A stretch of DNA of 64,000 nucleotides from Croceicoccus marinus (GCF_001661675.2 NZ_CP019602.1:955501-1019500); one strand, 5' to 3'. Counted from the first letter of the stretch, positions 48,088 to 56,919 are shown. The notes: a model not told the origin generated them from the sequence alone. Numbers and translations are program-made.

Positions 48088-48264
48088 TTAATTGATGGCA
48101 GTGAGGATTACTACTGCGATTGCCACTAGGATAATGAGCGGCACGACGAGATGCACATCGCGAGCGCCACACTTGCCGCAAGTCGTGACAAGGAGATCGC
48201 CCTCAGTCAACGCACCGCATCGGTGACATCGGTTTGGCAGCTTCCTCAGTTTTACTTCCTTCAC
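48088..48264 (-). CDS. zinc-ribbon membrane-anchored small protein
   Basis: A 58-residue protein read from GTG 48264: RCHRCGALTEGDLLVTTCGK with a second Cys pair (CGKC) forms a zinc ribbon, and the C-terminal half LVVPLIILVAIAVVILTAI is one membrane helix. An in-frame stop 33 bp upstream leaves the GTG as the only normal start; no strong ribosome site is seen. The motif plus membrane tail make it credible despite its size. Function unknown. Confidence 0.5.
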   Translation of the reverse strand: MKEVKLRKLPNRCHRCGALTEGDLLVTTCGKCGARDVHLVVPLIILVAIAVVILTAIN

Positions 48265-48364
48265 CGACCGGGCGCAGGATGGCGCGCAGGATGCTCAATA
48301 CCTGCTAGTGCGGGCGGCGGTCCATAGACAAGTGGCTCAGCCTGCCGTTCAGCCGGAGAAGTGA

Positions 48365-48724
48365 TTAACAGGACCGCAAAGGGATCGCCTTCACAAATTG
48401 AAGATCGGGTGTTTTGCCTTTCTGCAGGTTGGCGAGAACGTGTAGATAGACAGAGGGATAGAGTGGCTGAAGAAACCGCAGCCCAACCTCTCTGCCACGC
48501 TCCACCCATTGGATCTTGGCTTCGACTGGCGCGAGGCCCCCGAAGCGGACCGTCAGCATGTCACCGACATTTAAGCTACGAGAGATGCCTTCCAGCCGCG
48601 CGCCCTCCGCTGTCAGATCAACCAATCGCGCCGGGTAAGCAATGCCGGAACCGATCCGATAGTGGCAGTCAGCCTTGACGGAACTGCGCTCTTGGGCGCG
48701 GCTGAGTATCTCTGCTTGTGCCAT
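48365..48724 (-). CDS. PilZ-domain protein 2
   Basis: A PilZ protein of about 119 residues. RAQER matches RxxxR, DLTAEGARLEG matches the second c-di-GMP motif with Thr for Ser, and GREVGLRFLQPLYP closes the domain. The C-terminal ends of both PilZ proteins (RAMPVRRC and KAIPLRSC) are alike, so they are paralogues within the element. ATG 48724 is used; TTG 48742 after AGGGAT is an alternative start. Confidence 0.77.
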   Translation of the reverse strand: MAQAEILSRAQERSSVKADCHYRIGSGIAYPARLVDLTAEGARLEGISRSLNVGDMLTVRFGGLAPVEAKIQWVERGREVGLRFLQPLYPSVYLHVLANLQKGKTPDLQFVKAIPLRSC

Positions 48725-48787
48725 GCCGAGAGGTTTAATCAAATATCCCTAACGGACCGTAAACCATAGCAGCTAAAGCCGCTTTCC

Positions 48788-48913
48788 ATGTTGCATGAAG
48801 CCGCTGCCCTGTCGATGGTGGGCGAGGCTCTGAAGCTGGCGACGATTGAAGGCGATGCCGATCGGGCGGCCTTATGGGGCCTTGTCCGCGCCCGATTGCG
48901 GGCAACTGCCTGA
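48788..48913 (+). pseudogene. shortened paralogue of the 46230 gene
   Basis: A 41-residue frame, MLHEAAALSMVGEALKLATI then EGDADRAALWGLVRARLR, equivalent to the C-terminal half of the protein at 46230-46448 and missing its first 25 or so residues. It may be a remnant or a functional short version. It precedes zinc-ribbon copy 2 just as its relative precedes copy 1. Confidence 0.45.
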
Positions 48914-48954
48914 CAGGTATTGCGCAGCTTGTTCTCGTCCTGTTCTAACAGACT

Positions 48955-49182
48955 ATGGGGCGAATCAAGCTAGACACGATCACCGACTTTGCGCGGCGAG
49001 GATATGACGCCAAGGTGGTTTGCGGTGCCTGTGGTAACGCCGCGCACTGGAACGCGACCGAACTGGCGATGGAATTGCAGCGCCGCAGAAAGCCACTACG
49101 CGTGGAGGCTGTCGAGCCGCTGATGAAATGCAGCGCCTGCGGCAAGCGGCGGGCGGTTATCCAGCCGGTAGAGCAATTTTGA
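48955..49182 (+). CDS. zinc-ribbon protein, copy 2
   Basis: A 75-residue paralogue of the protein at 46681: identical for about the first 40 residues, then diverging (LQRRRKPLRVEAVEPLMKCS). Both Cys pairs are kept (CGAC, CSAC), so it is not obviously decayed. The nearly silent first half and divergent second half suggest recent exchange between the copies. Confidence 0.68.
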   Translation: MGRIKLDTITDFARRGYDAKVVCGACGNAAHWNATELAMELQRRRKPLRVEAVEPLMKCSACGKRRAVIQPVEQF

Positions 49183-49203
49183 TTAAGCTGGCCCGCCCTA
49201 AAG

Positions 49204-49593
49204 CTATCGTTCAGTTCGAATAAGCTGGCCTGTATCACTTCCTGAAGCCTGTTCATCTGAATCAATGGGGCCTGCTGCGCTTCCCGCTCCAGCTGCCGTA
49301 CCGGAACCTGATGGGCTTTCGCCGTCGCTGGGGCTAGATCCTGCCTGCGGGATTCCAGGCTGTATATTGCCATCACTCGACGATCCATGGCCGCTATGAC
49401 CTGAGGCCAACGCGACAGCAAGACCATCGTCGGTCGCGTCGAATGTCGTGTTAAGATTTTTGCCCAAGTACGAGGCCGCACTTAGCAGCGCCGCCGCGAT
49501 GATGGCGATAAGCATGGCGTATTCGGTGGAGGTGGCACCGGAAGCATCGCTCCAGAGCCTAGCGATTACATGACGGTGCGATTTTCGAGGCAT
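49204..49593 (-). CDS. Flp-type pilin with long Ser/Gly-rich tail
   Basis: A 129-residue protein: a basic leader (MPRKSHRHVIARLWSD) and the Flp pilin hydrophobic helix ASGATSTEYAMLIAIIAAAL, with the conserved Glu-Tyr pair, then a tail of about 75 residues rich in Ser, Gly and Asp. Normal Flp pilins end soon after the helix (50-70 residues), so the tail is unusual. A prepilin peptidase and Tad machinery would have to come from the host chromosome. An ATG at 49614 is an alternative start. It is the last element gene before the tRNA. Confidence 0.7.
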   Translation of the reverse strand: MPRKSHRHVIARLWSDASGATSTEYAMLIAIIAAALLSAASYLGKNLNTTFDATDDGLAVALASGHSGHGSSSDGNIQPGIPQAGSSPSDGESPSGSGTAAGAGSAAGPIDSDEQASGSDTGQLIRTER

Positions 49594-49837
49594 AGGCCGA
49601 CACTGGAATAACATCCTTAAATTCTGGTTAAAGATGCCCGTCGAGGCGCGGCTTAGAACAGCATAAATTCTCGAACCTCACCTACAACGGTTGCAAGTAT
49701 TCATGTTGCATCCATGTTGCACGGAGCCGCCGTCACTTGCGGGGAAATGACAGAAAATGGATTGTGGGAACCAGTGTGGGTTCTAGCTTGGCCGCTAATG
49801 GCCAAAGCCCTGTTTTCCAAAGTTAAAACTGGAAAAT

Positions 49838-49853
49838 GTGGCTCCCCGAGTTG
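49838..49853. repeat. right attachment site (attR core)
   Basis: gtggctccccgagttg, identical to attL, covering the 3' acceptor end (with encoded CCA) and the start of the T arm of tRNA-Asn. Confidence 0.85.
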
Positions 49854-49913
49854 GATTCGAACCAACGACCAAGTGATTAACAGTCACCTACTCTACCGCT
49901 GAGCTATCGGGGA
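49839..49913 (-). tRNA. tRNA-Asn (GTT)
   Basis: A complete 75-base cloverleaf on the minus strand: acceptor stem TCCCCGA with TCGGGGA, D arm AGCTCAGCGGTAGAGT, anticodon loop CTGTTAATC with GTT, T loop GGTTCGAATCC, and an encoded 3' CCA. It is the integration target of the adjacent element and remains intact. Confidence 0.97.
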
Positions 49914-50045
49914 GCAGCCCCCCAAGCGGTATTGAGGGGGGCAGGGCCGTGCCTATATGAAGGCGCGTCGGGTTTGGCAAGCCACGATTTTCATCTTTTT
50001 CCGCAAGACGGCCAGTTCGCGAAAAAAACCGCATGGCGCGCATCT

Positions 50046-50828
50046 TCAGATCATGAACTGCTCGCCCACGATCCTCTCGTCCAGGCTGTGGCCGCGGTCG
50101 AACAGCAGGGTGAGATCGCATTCATGCGCGATCTTGACGTCGATGCTGGCGATGTCGCGGATTTCCTTCTGGTCTGCCACTGCCGAGACCGGACGCTTGG
50201 AGGCATTCAGCGCCTTGATCGAGATCGGCAGGAAATCGGGCAGGATCGCCCCGCGCCAGCGCCGGGGACGGAACGCGCTGATCGGGGTCAGCGCCAGCAA
50301 CCCGCACGACAGCGGCAGGATCGGCCCGTTGGCGGAGAAATTATAGGCGGTGGACCCCGCAGGCGTCGCCACCAGCACCCCGTCGCAGGCGAGTTCCGGA
50401 ATGCGGATCTTGCCGCCCACGCTGATCTGCAGCTTGGCGGTCTGGCGCGTTTCCCTGAGCAGCGACACCTCGTTGATGGCATGTCCGGTGATGGTCTCGC
50501 CGCTCTGCGTGGTGGCGGTCATGTCCAGCGGGGACACGGTCTGCGCCCGGGCGGCGGCGACGCGCTCGGCGATGGGCGCGTTTATGCTGCCCAGCTTGTT
50601 CATCAGGAAGCCGACCGTGCCCAGGTTCATGCCATAGGCCGGGATGATCCGCTTCGTCTCCAGCATCTGGTGCAGGGTCTGCAGCATATAGCCGTCGCCG
50701 CCCAGCACGACGACGGCGTCGGCGTCCTCCAGCGGCACCCAGTGATGATCGCCGCGCAGGCGCTGCGCCGCGCGCTGCGCCTTGTCCGTGTCGGAGACGG
50801 CCAGCGCCAATCGCCTGTATTCTGCCAT
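50046..50828 (-). CDS. nadK: NAD kinase
   Basis: Phosphorylates NAD to NADP with ATP. The 260-residue protein has the GGDG motif at 43-46 (VVLGGDGYMLQTLH), NLGTVGFLMN, the NE/D segment AINEVSLLRE, and the second conserved region ACDGVLVATPAGSTAYNFSA with ILPLSCGLLALTPI. Length and motif order are those of alphaproteobacterial NadK. It lies next to tRNA-Asn, upstream of it on the same strand, and downstream of mfd with a 74-bp gap. Confidence 0.95.
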   Translation of the reverse strand: MAEYRRLALAVSDTDKAQRAAQRLRGDHHWVPLEDADAVVVLGGDGYMLQTLHQMLETKRIIPAYGMNLGTVGFLMNKLGSINAPIAERVAAARAQTVSPLDMTATTQSGETITGHAINEVSLLRETRQTAKLQISVGGKIRIPELACDGVLVATPAGSTAYNFSANGPILPLSCGLLALTPISAFRPRRWRGAILPDFLPISIKALNASKRPVSAVADQKEIRDIASIDVKIAHECDLTLLFDRGHSLDERIVGEQFMI

Positions 50829-50902
50829 TCAGCCCTCTCGTCGGATGTCGGCGCGACCCTATGGGCGGGATCGGGCGAACGCAATCGCCGCGTGTGACGG
50901 CA

Positions 50903-53900
50903 TCAGGCCGGTTCGGACTTCTTCGCGGGCGTGCCGGCGCGCCGCACGATCGCCGACAGGCCCTTGGTCAGCTGGAACAGGCCGTTGAGCCGCGCCTTCG
51001 GATCGTTCCACGGGCGCTCGATCACCAGCTTGTTGTCGGGCCGCAGACGCGCGGTGCCTTTCAGCCGTTCGACATAGCCGATCAGACCCATCGGATCGGG
51101 GAACTCGTCCTTGTGGAAATGGATCAGCGCGCCGCGCGGGCCGACGTCGATCTTGGCGATATTGGCGGCCAGCGCCTGCGCCTTGATCTCGATCAGCTTG
51201 ACCAGATTCTCGGTTGGCGAGGGGAGCGGTCCGAACCGGTCGATCATCTCGGCGGCGATACCCTCGATCGCCTCCTTGTCGTCGGCATCGTTCAGGCGGC
51301 GATAGAGCGCCATGCGCACGGCCAGGTCGGGGACGTAATCCTCGGGGATCATGATCGGCGCGTCGACGGTGATCTGCGGGCTCAGGCTGCTGCGGTCCTC
51401 GACCACGCCCAGATCGCCCGCCTTGGCGGCCAGGATCGCGTCTTCCAGCATCGACTGGTAGAGTTCGAAGCCGACCTCGCGGATATGGCCCGATTGCTCG
51501 TCGCCCAGCAGATTGCCCGCGCCGCGAATATCCAGGTCGTGGCTGGCCAGCTGGAAACCGGCTCCCAGCGAATCCAGATCGCCCAGCACCTTCAGCCGCT
51601 TTTCCGCAACCTCGGACAATTGCGTGCCCGCATCATGCGTCAGCAGCGCATAGGCGCGCAGCTTTGCCCGGCCGACGCGCCCGCGAAGCTGGTAAAGCTG
51701 CGCAAGGCCGAAGCGGTCGGCGCGGTGGATGATGATCGTATTGGCCGACGGGATGTCCAGCCCGCTCTCGACCACGGTGGTCGACAGCAGCACTTCGTAT
51801 TTCTTCTCGTAGAAGGCGCTCATGCGCTCTTCCAGCTCGGTCGCGGGCATCTGGCCGTGGGCGGCGACATAGCGCACTTCGGGCACGTTCTCACGCAGCC
51901 ATTCCTCGATCTCGCCCATGTCGGAAATGCGCGGCACGACGATGAAGCTCTGCCCGCCGCGGTGATGTTCGCGCAGCAGCGCCTCTCGCACCACCATGTC
52001 GTCCCATTCCATCACATAGGTGCGCACCGCCAGCCGGTCGACGGGCGGGGTCTGGATGACCGACAATTCGCGCAGGCCCGACATCGCCATCTGCAACGTG
52101 CGCGGGATCGGCGTGGCGGTCAGCGTCAGCACGTGGACGTTGGCGCGCAAGGCCTTCAGCTTTTCCTTGTGCGTCACGCCAAAGCGCTGCTCCTCGTCCA
52201 CGATGACGAGGCCCAGGTTCTTGAAGCTGACGCTCTTGGACAGGATCGCGTGCGTGCCGATGACGATGTCGACGGTGCCGTCTTCCAGCCCGTCGCGCGT
52301 TTCGGACGCTTCCTTCGACGGGACGAGGCGAGAAAGGCGGCCGATCTTGATGGGGAAGCCAGCGAAACGCTCGGTAAAATTGCTGTAGTGCTGACGCGCA
52401 AGCAGGGTTGTCGGCGCGATCATCACCACCTGCTGCCCCGCCATCGCGGCAAGGAACGCGGCGCGCAGGGCCACCTCGGTCTTGCCGAAGCCGACGTCGC
52501 CGCAGACCAGCCGGTCCATCGCGCGGCCATCGGCCAGATCGGTCATGACATCGCCGATGGCGCGTTCCTGGTCGTCGGTCTCGTCCCAGGGGAAACGGTC
52601 GACGAAGGCGTTGTAGTCGGCCTCCGGCTCGATCACCGGCGCCTTTTGCAGCGCGCGTTTCGCGGCGGTCGCCAGCAGTTCGTGCGCGATCTCGCGGATG
52701 CGTTCCTTAAGCCGGCTCTTGCGCTTCTGCCACGCCTCGCCGCCCAGCCGGTCGAGCGCGGCATTCTCGTTCTCGCTGCCATAGCGCGACAGCACGTCGA
52801 GGTTTTCGACCGGGACATAGAGCTTGTCGCCGCCGTGATATTCCAGCGCCACGCAGTCGTGCGGGCTCTTGCCGACGGGAATCGATTCAAGGCCCAGATA
52901 GCGCCCGATGCCGTGGTCCATGTGGACGATCAAATCGCCGGGGCTGAGCGCCTGCAATTCGGCCAAGAAGGCGTCGGCATCCTTGCGCCGCTTCTTGCGG
53001 CGGACCAGCCGGTCGCCCAGCAGGTCGCGTTCGGTCAGCAGCTCGATCTCGTCACTGACGAACCCGCTTTCCAGCGGCAGTACCACGGCCACGGGCTTGC
53101 CCTTGGCGGCAAGGCCCAAGGCTTCCTGCCAGCTCTTGGCAAGGGAAGGTTCCCGTTTGCCCGCTTCGCCCAGCTGCGACGCGATGCGCCCGCGCGAGCC
53201 AGGAGAATAGCAGGCCAGCACCACGCGCTTGCCCGCCTTCGCCTGCTTCTCCAGATGCTTCGACGCCGCTTCGTAGACATTTTCCGAGCGCGAGCGTTCA
53301 GGCGCGAAATCACGGGCCGAGGCAAAACCGAAATCCAGCGACCGTTCGCTTTCCGGCTCGGCGAAGATCGAGCTGCGGTGCACGGGCCAATCGCCCAGCG
53401 CGGCGCTGAATTCGTCCTCCGCCAGATAGAGCGCATCGCTTTCCAGCGGGCGATAGCTGCCCGCCTTCTGGCCCGACGTCTGCTGCCGGGCCTGGCGATA
53501 GTCGCGGATCTCGGCCAGCCGTTCCTCGCCCGCCCGGATCGCGCCGCCGTCAATGACGACGCAGTCGTCCTTGCCCAGATGGTCGAACAGGGTGGACAGC
53601 TTCTCTTCGAACAGCGGAAGCCAATGCTCCATGCCCGCCAGCCGCCGACCTTCGCTGACCGCCTGATAGAGCGGATCGCCCGTGGCATTCGCGCCGAACA
53701 TCTCGCGGTATCGTCCGCGGAAACGCTTGATCGTATCCTCGGTCAACAGGGCTTCGCTGGCGGGCAGCAGCAGGTGCTCGTCCGCGATGCCGGTGGTGCG
53801 CTGCGTCGTCGGATCGTAGAGCCGCATGCTCTCCAACTCGTCGCCGAAGAAATCGAGCCGCAGCCCCGCCTGGATCGTCTCGCCCGCCTCGTTCCTGGTC

Positions 53901-54445
53901 TTCAGGCCCGATGGCACGATGTCGAAGATCGAACCGCGCACCGCGAATTCGCCCCCATCGATGGCGGTGTCGCTGCGCGCATAGCCCTGCCGCTGCAGCA
54001 GCGCGGTCAGGCTGTCATGCCCGATTTCGATCCCCGGCTTCAGCATCCGCGTCGCCTCGCGGATGCGGAATGGGGTCAGCACACGCTGCAAAAGAGCATT
54101 GACCGTGGTGACCAGAAGCTGCGGACCGTCAGGCTTTCCCTGCAACGCCTGCAGCGCCGCCAGCCGCCGCGCGCTGACCGAAAGGGCGGGGCTGGACCGG
54201 TCATAGGGCAGGCAGTCCCACGCCGGAAACTCGATCACGTCCAGTTCGGGCGCGAAGAACGGCGCGGCGTCGGCGATCGCGATCATCGCCTGCTCGTCCG
54301 GTGCGACGAACACTGCGCGCGCGGCGTTTCCGGTGCCGCGGCATGCCCGCGCAAGGTCGGACAGCACCAGCGGCAATGCACCGCGGGCAAGCGAAGACAG
54401 CACCAGCGGCTGTTCCGCGGCGATCAGGCGTGAAAGATCCGTCAT
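50903..54445 (-). CDS. mfd: transcription-repair coupling factor
   Basis: A DNA translocase that removes RNA polymerase stalled at lesions and recruits UvrA. The 1180-residue protein has the UvrB-like N-terminal modules (residues 1-350), the RNA-polymerase-interacting domain (DLIVHMDHGIGRYLGLESI), the RecG-like translocase motifs (Walker A GDVGFGKTEVALRAAF, Walker B IVDEEQRFGV, TATPIPRTLQMAMSGLRELS) and the C-terminal domain that masks UvrA binding. All parts are present. It may be co-transcribed with sdhE, which ends 45 bp upstream of its start. Confidence 0.98.
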   Translation of the reverse strand: MTDLSRLIAAEQPLVLSSLARGALPLVLSDLARACRGTGNAARAVFVAPDEQAMIAIADAAPFFAPELDVIEFPAWDCLPYDRSSPALSVSARRLAALQALQGKPDGPQLLVTTVNALLQRVLTPFRIREATRMLKPGIEIGHDSLTALLQRQGYARSDTAIDGGEFAVRGSIFDIVPSGLKTRNEAGETIQAGLRLDFFGDELESMRLYDPTTQRTTGIADEHLLLPASEALLTEDTIKRFRGRYREMFGANATGDPLYQAVSEGRRLAGMEHWLPLFEEKLSTLFDHLGKDDCVVIDGGAIRAGEERLAEIRDYRQARQQTSGQKAGSYRPLESDALYLAEDEFSAALGDWPVHRSSIFAEPESERSLDFGFASARDFAPERSRSENVYEAASKHLEKQAKAGKRVVLACYSPGSRGRIASQLGEAGKREPSLAKSWQEALGLAAKGKPVAVVLPLESGFVSDEIELLTERDLLGDRLVRRKKRRKDADAFLAELQALSPGDLIVHMDHGIGRYLGLESIPVGKSPHDCVALEYHGGDKLYVPVENLDVLSRYGSENENAALDRLGGEAWQKRKSRLKERIREIAHELLATAAKRALQKAPVIEPEADYNAFVDRFPWDETDDQERAIGDVMTDLADGRAMDRLVCGDVGFGKTEVALRAAFLAAMAGQQVVMIAPTTLLARQHYSNFTERFAGFPIKIGRLSRLVPSKEASETRDGLEDGTVDIVIGTHAILSKSVSFKNLGLVIVDEEQRFGVTHKEKLKALRANVHVLTLTATPIPRTLQMAMSGLRELSVIQTPPVDRLAVRTYVMEWDDMVVREALLREHHRGGQSFIVVPRISDMGEIEEWLRENVPEVRYVAAHGQMPATELEERMSAFYEKKYEVLLSTTVVESGLDIPSANTIIIHRADRFGLAQLYQLRGRVGRAKLRAYALLTHDAGTQLSEVAEKRLKVLGDLDSLGAGFQLASHDLDIRGAGNLLGDEQSGHIREVGFELYQSMLEDAILAAKAGDLGVVEDRSSLSPQITVDAPIMIPEDYVPDLAVRMALYRRLNDADDKEAIEGIAAEMIDRFGPLPSPTENLVKLIEIKAQALAANIAKIDVGPRGALIHFHKDEFPDPMGLIGYVERLKGTARLRPDNKLVIERPWNDPKARLNGLFQLTKGLSAIVRRAGTPAKKSEPA

Positions 54446-54490
54446 GTCGGGGCTATCTGGCGACGGAACAGCCGCGCTGCAAGCCCCGGC

Positions 54491-54787
54491 TTACTTATGA
54501 ATATAGACGTAGTCGAGCCGCTGGAGCGCATCCATCATCGGCCCCTGGAACCGCTGCGGCGGAGGCTGGACGCCCAGCGCCCATGCCATGATGTCGACAT
54601 CATCCTCGTCAAGCAGGGCCTCGAACCAGCTGAGTTCCTGTTCGACCCATTCGGCGTGGCGCTGGTCGAAATAGCCGCCGATCATGAAGTCGGCCTCACG
54701 CGTGCCCCGGTGCCATGCACGGAATTTAGCTCGTCCGAGCCGTGCGGGTTCGGGGAGGTCCTCTTCGGGCTTGGCATCGTCGCTCAT
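54491..54787 (-). CDS. sdhE: FAD assembly factor SdhE (succinate dehydrogenase assembly factor 2)
   Basis: A 98-residue helical protein that helps attach FAD covalently to the succinate dehydrogenase flavoprotein. The key motif appears as RAWHRGTREADFMIGGY (RGxxExD), followed by LSWFEALLDEDDVDIMAWAL. Divergent from recG with 65 bp between the starts. The acidic N-terminal tail is slightly longer than usual. Confidence 0.92.
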   Translation of the reverse strand: MSDDAKPEEDLPEPARLGRAKFRAWHRGTREADFMIGGYFDQRHAEWVEQELSWFEALLDEDDVDIMAWALGVQPPPQRFQGPMMDALQRLDYVYIHK

Positions 54788-54852
54788 GTCGGTCGGGTAT
54801 ACCTGTCGGCGATGCGGTGCAAGCAGCGGAATGCGGCGCTATAGCCATCGGC

Positions 54853-56919
54853 ATGCGTCCTGAAGTGCTCAATCCCCTGTTCGCCGCAGCCGACAGCCTG
54901 AAAGGCGTGGGCGCAAAGCTGGAGAAGCCTCTCGACCGGCTGGGCCTGACGCGCGTCAAGGATTTCGCCTATCATCTGCCCGACCGCTTTATCGAGCGGC
55001 GACAGGTCAGCGCGCTGGCCGAAGCCGGCATCGGCGAACACATCATCGTGAAGCTGACGGCCGACCAGTACCGGGCCAGCGGATCCGGGCGCGGGCCGTT
55101 CCGCGTGATGGCAACCGATGCCGAAGGCGCACAGATCGCGCTGACCTATTTCGGACGCGCGTCCTTTTCCGCCAAGAAACTGCTGCCGCTGAACGAGGCG
55201 CGCTGGGTCGCGGGCAAGCTGGAGCAATATGGCGACACGCTGCAGATGGTGCACCCCGACCATGTGGCGGAGGACGGCGGCGCCGCGCTGGGCCAGACGT
55301 GCGAGCCGGTCTATCCGCTGTCCGACGGGCTGACGGCAGGGCGGCTGCAGCCCTTGGTCGAACAGGCATTGGCGGCGCTGCCTCAGCTGCCCGAATGGAT
55401 CGAGCCGAGCGTGATGGAGCGGCGCGGCTGGCCATCCTGGCGCGATGCGCTGCACCTGGTCCACCGGGCACGGCACAAGGAGGCGCGCGACCGGCTTGCC
55501 TATGACGAATTGTTCGCCAGCGCGCTCGCGCTGATGCTGGTGCGCGCCGACAATCGCCGCCGCAAGGGCATTCCGATGCAGGGCGACGGCCATCTGCGCG
55601 ACCGGCTGACGCTGCCCTTCGCGCTGACGGGCGCGCAGCAACGCTCGATCCGCGAGATCGAGGGCGACATGGCGCAGCCGCACCCGATGCTGCGCCTGCT
55701 GCAGGGCGATGTGGGCAGCGGCAAGACGGTGGTGGCGCTGCTCGCCATGCTGAACGCCATCGAATGCGGCAAGCAGGCGGCGCTGCTGGCGCCGACCGAG
55801 ATCCTTGCGCGCCAGCACCATGCCACCCTGCAGGAAATGGCGCGCGGTACCGGCGTGGAGGTCGCGCTGCTTACCGGCCGGGACAAGGGACGCGCGCGCG
55901 AATCCATCCTGATGGGCCTGCTCGACGGGTCGGTGCATATCGTCGTCGGCACCCACGCGATCTTCCAGGAAAGCGTGAACTACCGCGATCTGGGCCTTGT
56001 CGTGATCGACGAGCAGCACCGCTTCGGCGTTGGCCAGCGGCTGATGCTGCAGCAAAAGGCGAGGGGGACTGCGCATTGCCTGGCGATGACCGCCACGCCG
56101 ATTCCGCGCACCCTGCTCCTGGCCCAGCATGGCGAGATGGAAGTCAGCCAGCTCGACGAATTGCCGCCGGGCCGCAAGCCGATCGATACGCGCGTGGTGC
56201 CGACCGAACGCATGGACGATGTCGTCGCCGGGCTTGTCCGCCACGTCCAGTCGGGCAAGCAGGCCTATTGGGTCTGCCCGATGGTGCATGAGAACGAGCG
56301 CGAGGATCTGGCCGCCGCCGAAGAGCGCTTCGACATGCTGAAGCAGGTGCTGGGCGAGGGCAATGTCACGCTGGTCCACGGGCAATTGCGGCCCGAGATC
56401 AAGGACGCGAACATGGCGCGCTTCGCCAGCGGAGAGGTCGCCGTGCTGGTCGCCACCACGGTGATCGAGGTGGGGGTCAACGTGCCCAATGCCTCTCTGA
56501 TGGTGATCGAGCAGGCCGAGCGTTTCGGCCTGGCGCAATTGCACCAGCTGCGCGGGCGGGTCGGGCGCGGGGCGGCGGAATCGGTGTGCCTGCTGCTGCG
56601 CGGACAGGCCCTGTCCGAGACGGGACGCGAGCGGTTGGCGCTGATGCGAGAGACGCAGGACGGGTTTCGATTGGCTGAGGAGGATCTGCGCCTGCGCGGC
56701 GGGGGCGAAATACTCGGCACCCGCCAATCGGGCGAAACCGCGTTTCGCGTGGCCAGCCCCGAACAGATCGCCGAACTGCTGGAAGCCGCGCATGACGACG
56801 CCCGCCTGCTGATGGAGCGCGAAGGTGCGGAGCTGTCCGGTTCGCGCGGCGATGCGGCACGCATCGCGCTCTATCTGTTCGAGCGCGACTATGGCGTGCA
56901 GCTATTGCGCGGGGGATAG
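54853..56919 (+). CDS. recG: ATP-dependent DNA helicase RecG
   Basis: Branch-migrating helicase that regresses stalled forks and processes Holliday junctions. The 688-residue protein has the wedge/OB domain in the first 180 residues (DSLKGVGAKLEKPLDRLGL, FAYHLPDRFIERR), Walker A GDVGSGKTVVALLAM, Walker B VIDEQHRFGVGQR, TATPIPRTLLLA, the TRG region and QLHQLRGRVGRG. The ATG at 54853 matches the family start, although no clear ribosome site is visible. Confidence 0.97.
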   Translation: MRPEVLNPLFAAADSLKGVGAKLEKPLDRLGLTRVKDFAYHLPDRFIERRQVSALAEAGIGEHIIVKLTADQYRASGSGRGPFRVMATDAEGAQIALTYFGRASFSAKKLLPLNEARWVAGKLEQYGDTLQMVHPDHVAEDGGAALGQTCEPVYPLSDGLTAGRLQPLVEQALAALPQLPEWIEPSVMERRGWPSWRDALHLVHRARHKEARDRLAYDELFASALALMLVRADNRRRKGIPMQGDGHLRDRLTLPFALTGAQQRSIREIEGDMAQPHPMLRLLQGDVGSGKTVVALLAMLNAIECGKQAALLAPTEILARQHHATLQEMARGTGVEVALLTGRDKGRARESILMGLLDGSVHIVVGTHAIFQESVNYRDLGLVVIDEQHRFGVGQRLMLQQKARGTAHCLAMTATPIPRTLLLAQHGEMEVSQLDELPPGRKPIDTRVVPTERMDDVVAGLVRHVQSGKQAYWVCPMVHENEREDLAAAEERFDMLKQVLGEGNVTLVHGQLRPEIKDANMARFASGEVAVLVATTVIEVGVNVPNASLMVIEQAERFGLAQLHQLRGRVGRGAAESVCLLLRGQALSETGRERLALMRETQDGFRLAEEDLRLRGGGEILGTRQSGETAFRVASPEQIAELLEAAHDDARLLMEREGAELSGSRGDAARIALYLFERDYGVQLLRGG

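Larger units (their letters stand above)
38653..49853. mobile_element. integrated phage satellite-like element in tRNA-Asn
   Basis: About 11.2 kb bounded by identical 16-bp direct repeats (38653-38668 and 49838-49853). The right copy is the 3' end of an intact tRNA-Asn gene, so integration re-created the tRNA end. Within are an integrase beside the left repeat, an AlpA-like gene, many overlapping small genes, an initiator-like gene with internal iterons, two HNH nucleases, a prohead protease, a major capsid protein and a cargo arm. Visible genes include no large terminase, portal, tail or lysis gene. This fits a capsid-encoding phage satellite or a shrunken prophage. Base composition is less GC-rich than the flanks, clearest at 39-40.6 kb. 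Confidence 0.82.

Noticed and set aside
50861..54433. 1190-codon open frame on the plus strand opposite mfd
   Set aside because: Mirror of the high-GC third-position bias of mfd; Arg/Gln/His-rich composition and no motifs. The same applies to frames at 12097-14529, 30111-33629, 34318-36732 and 16409-18595.
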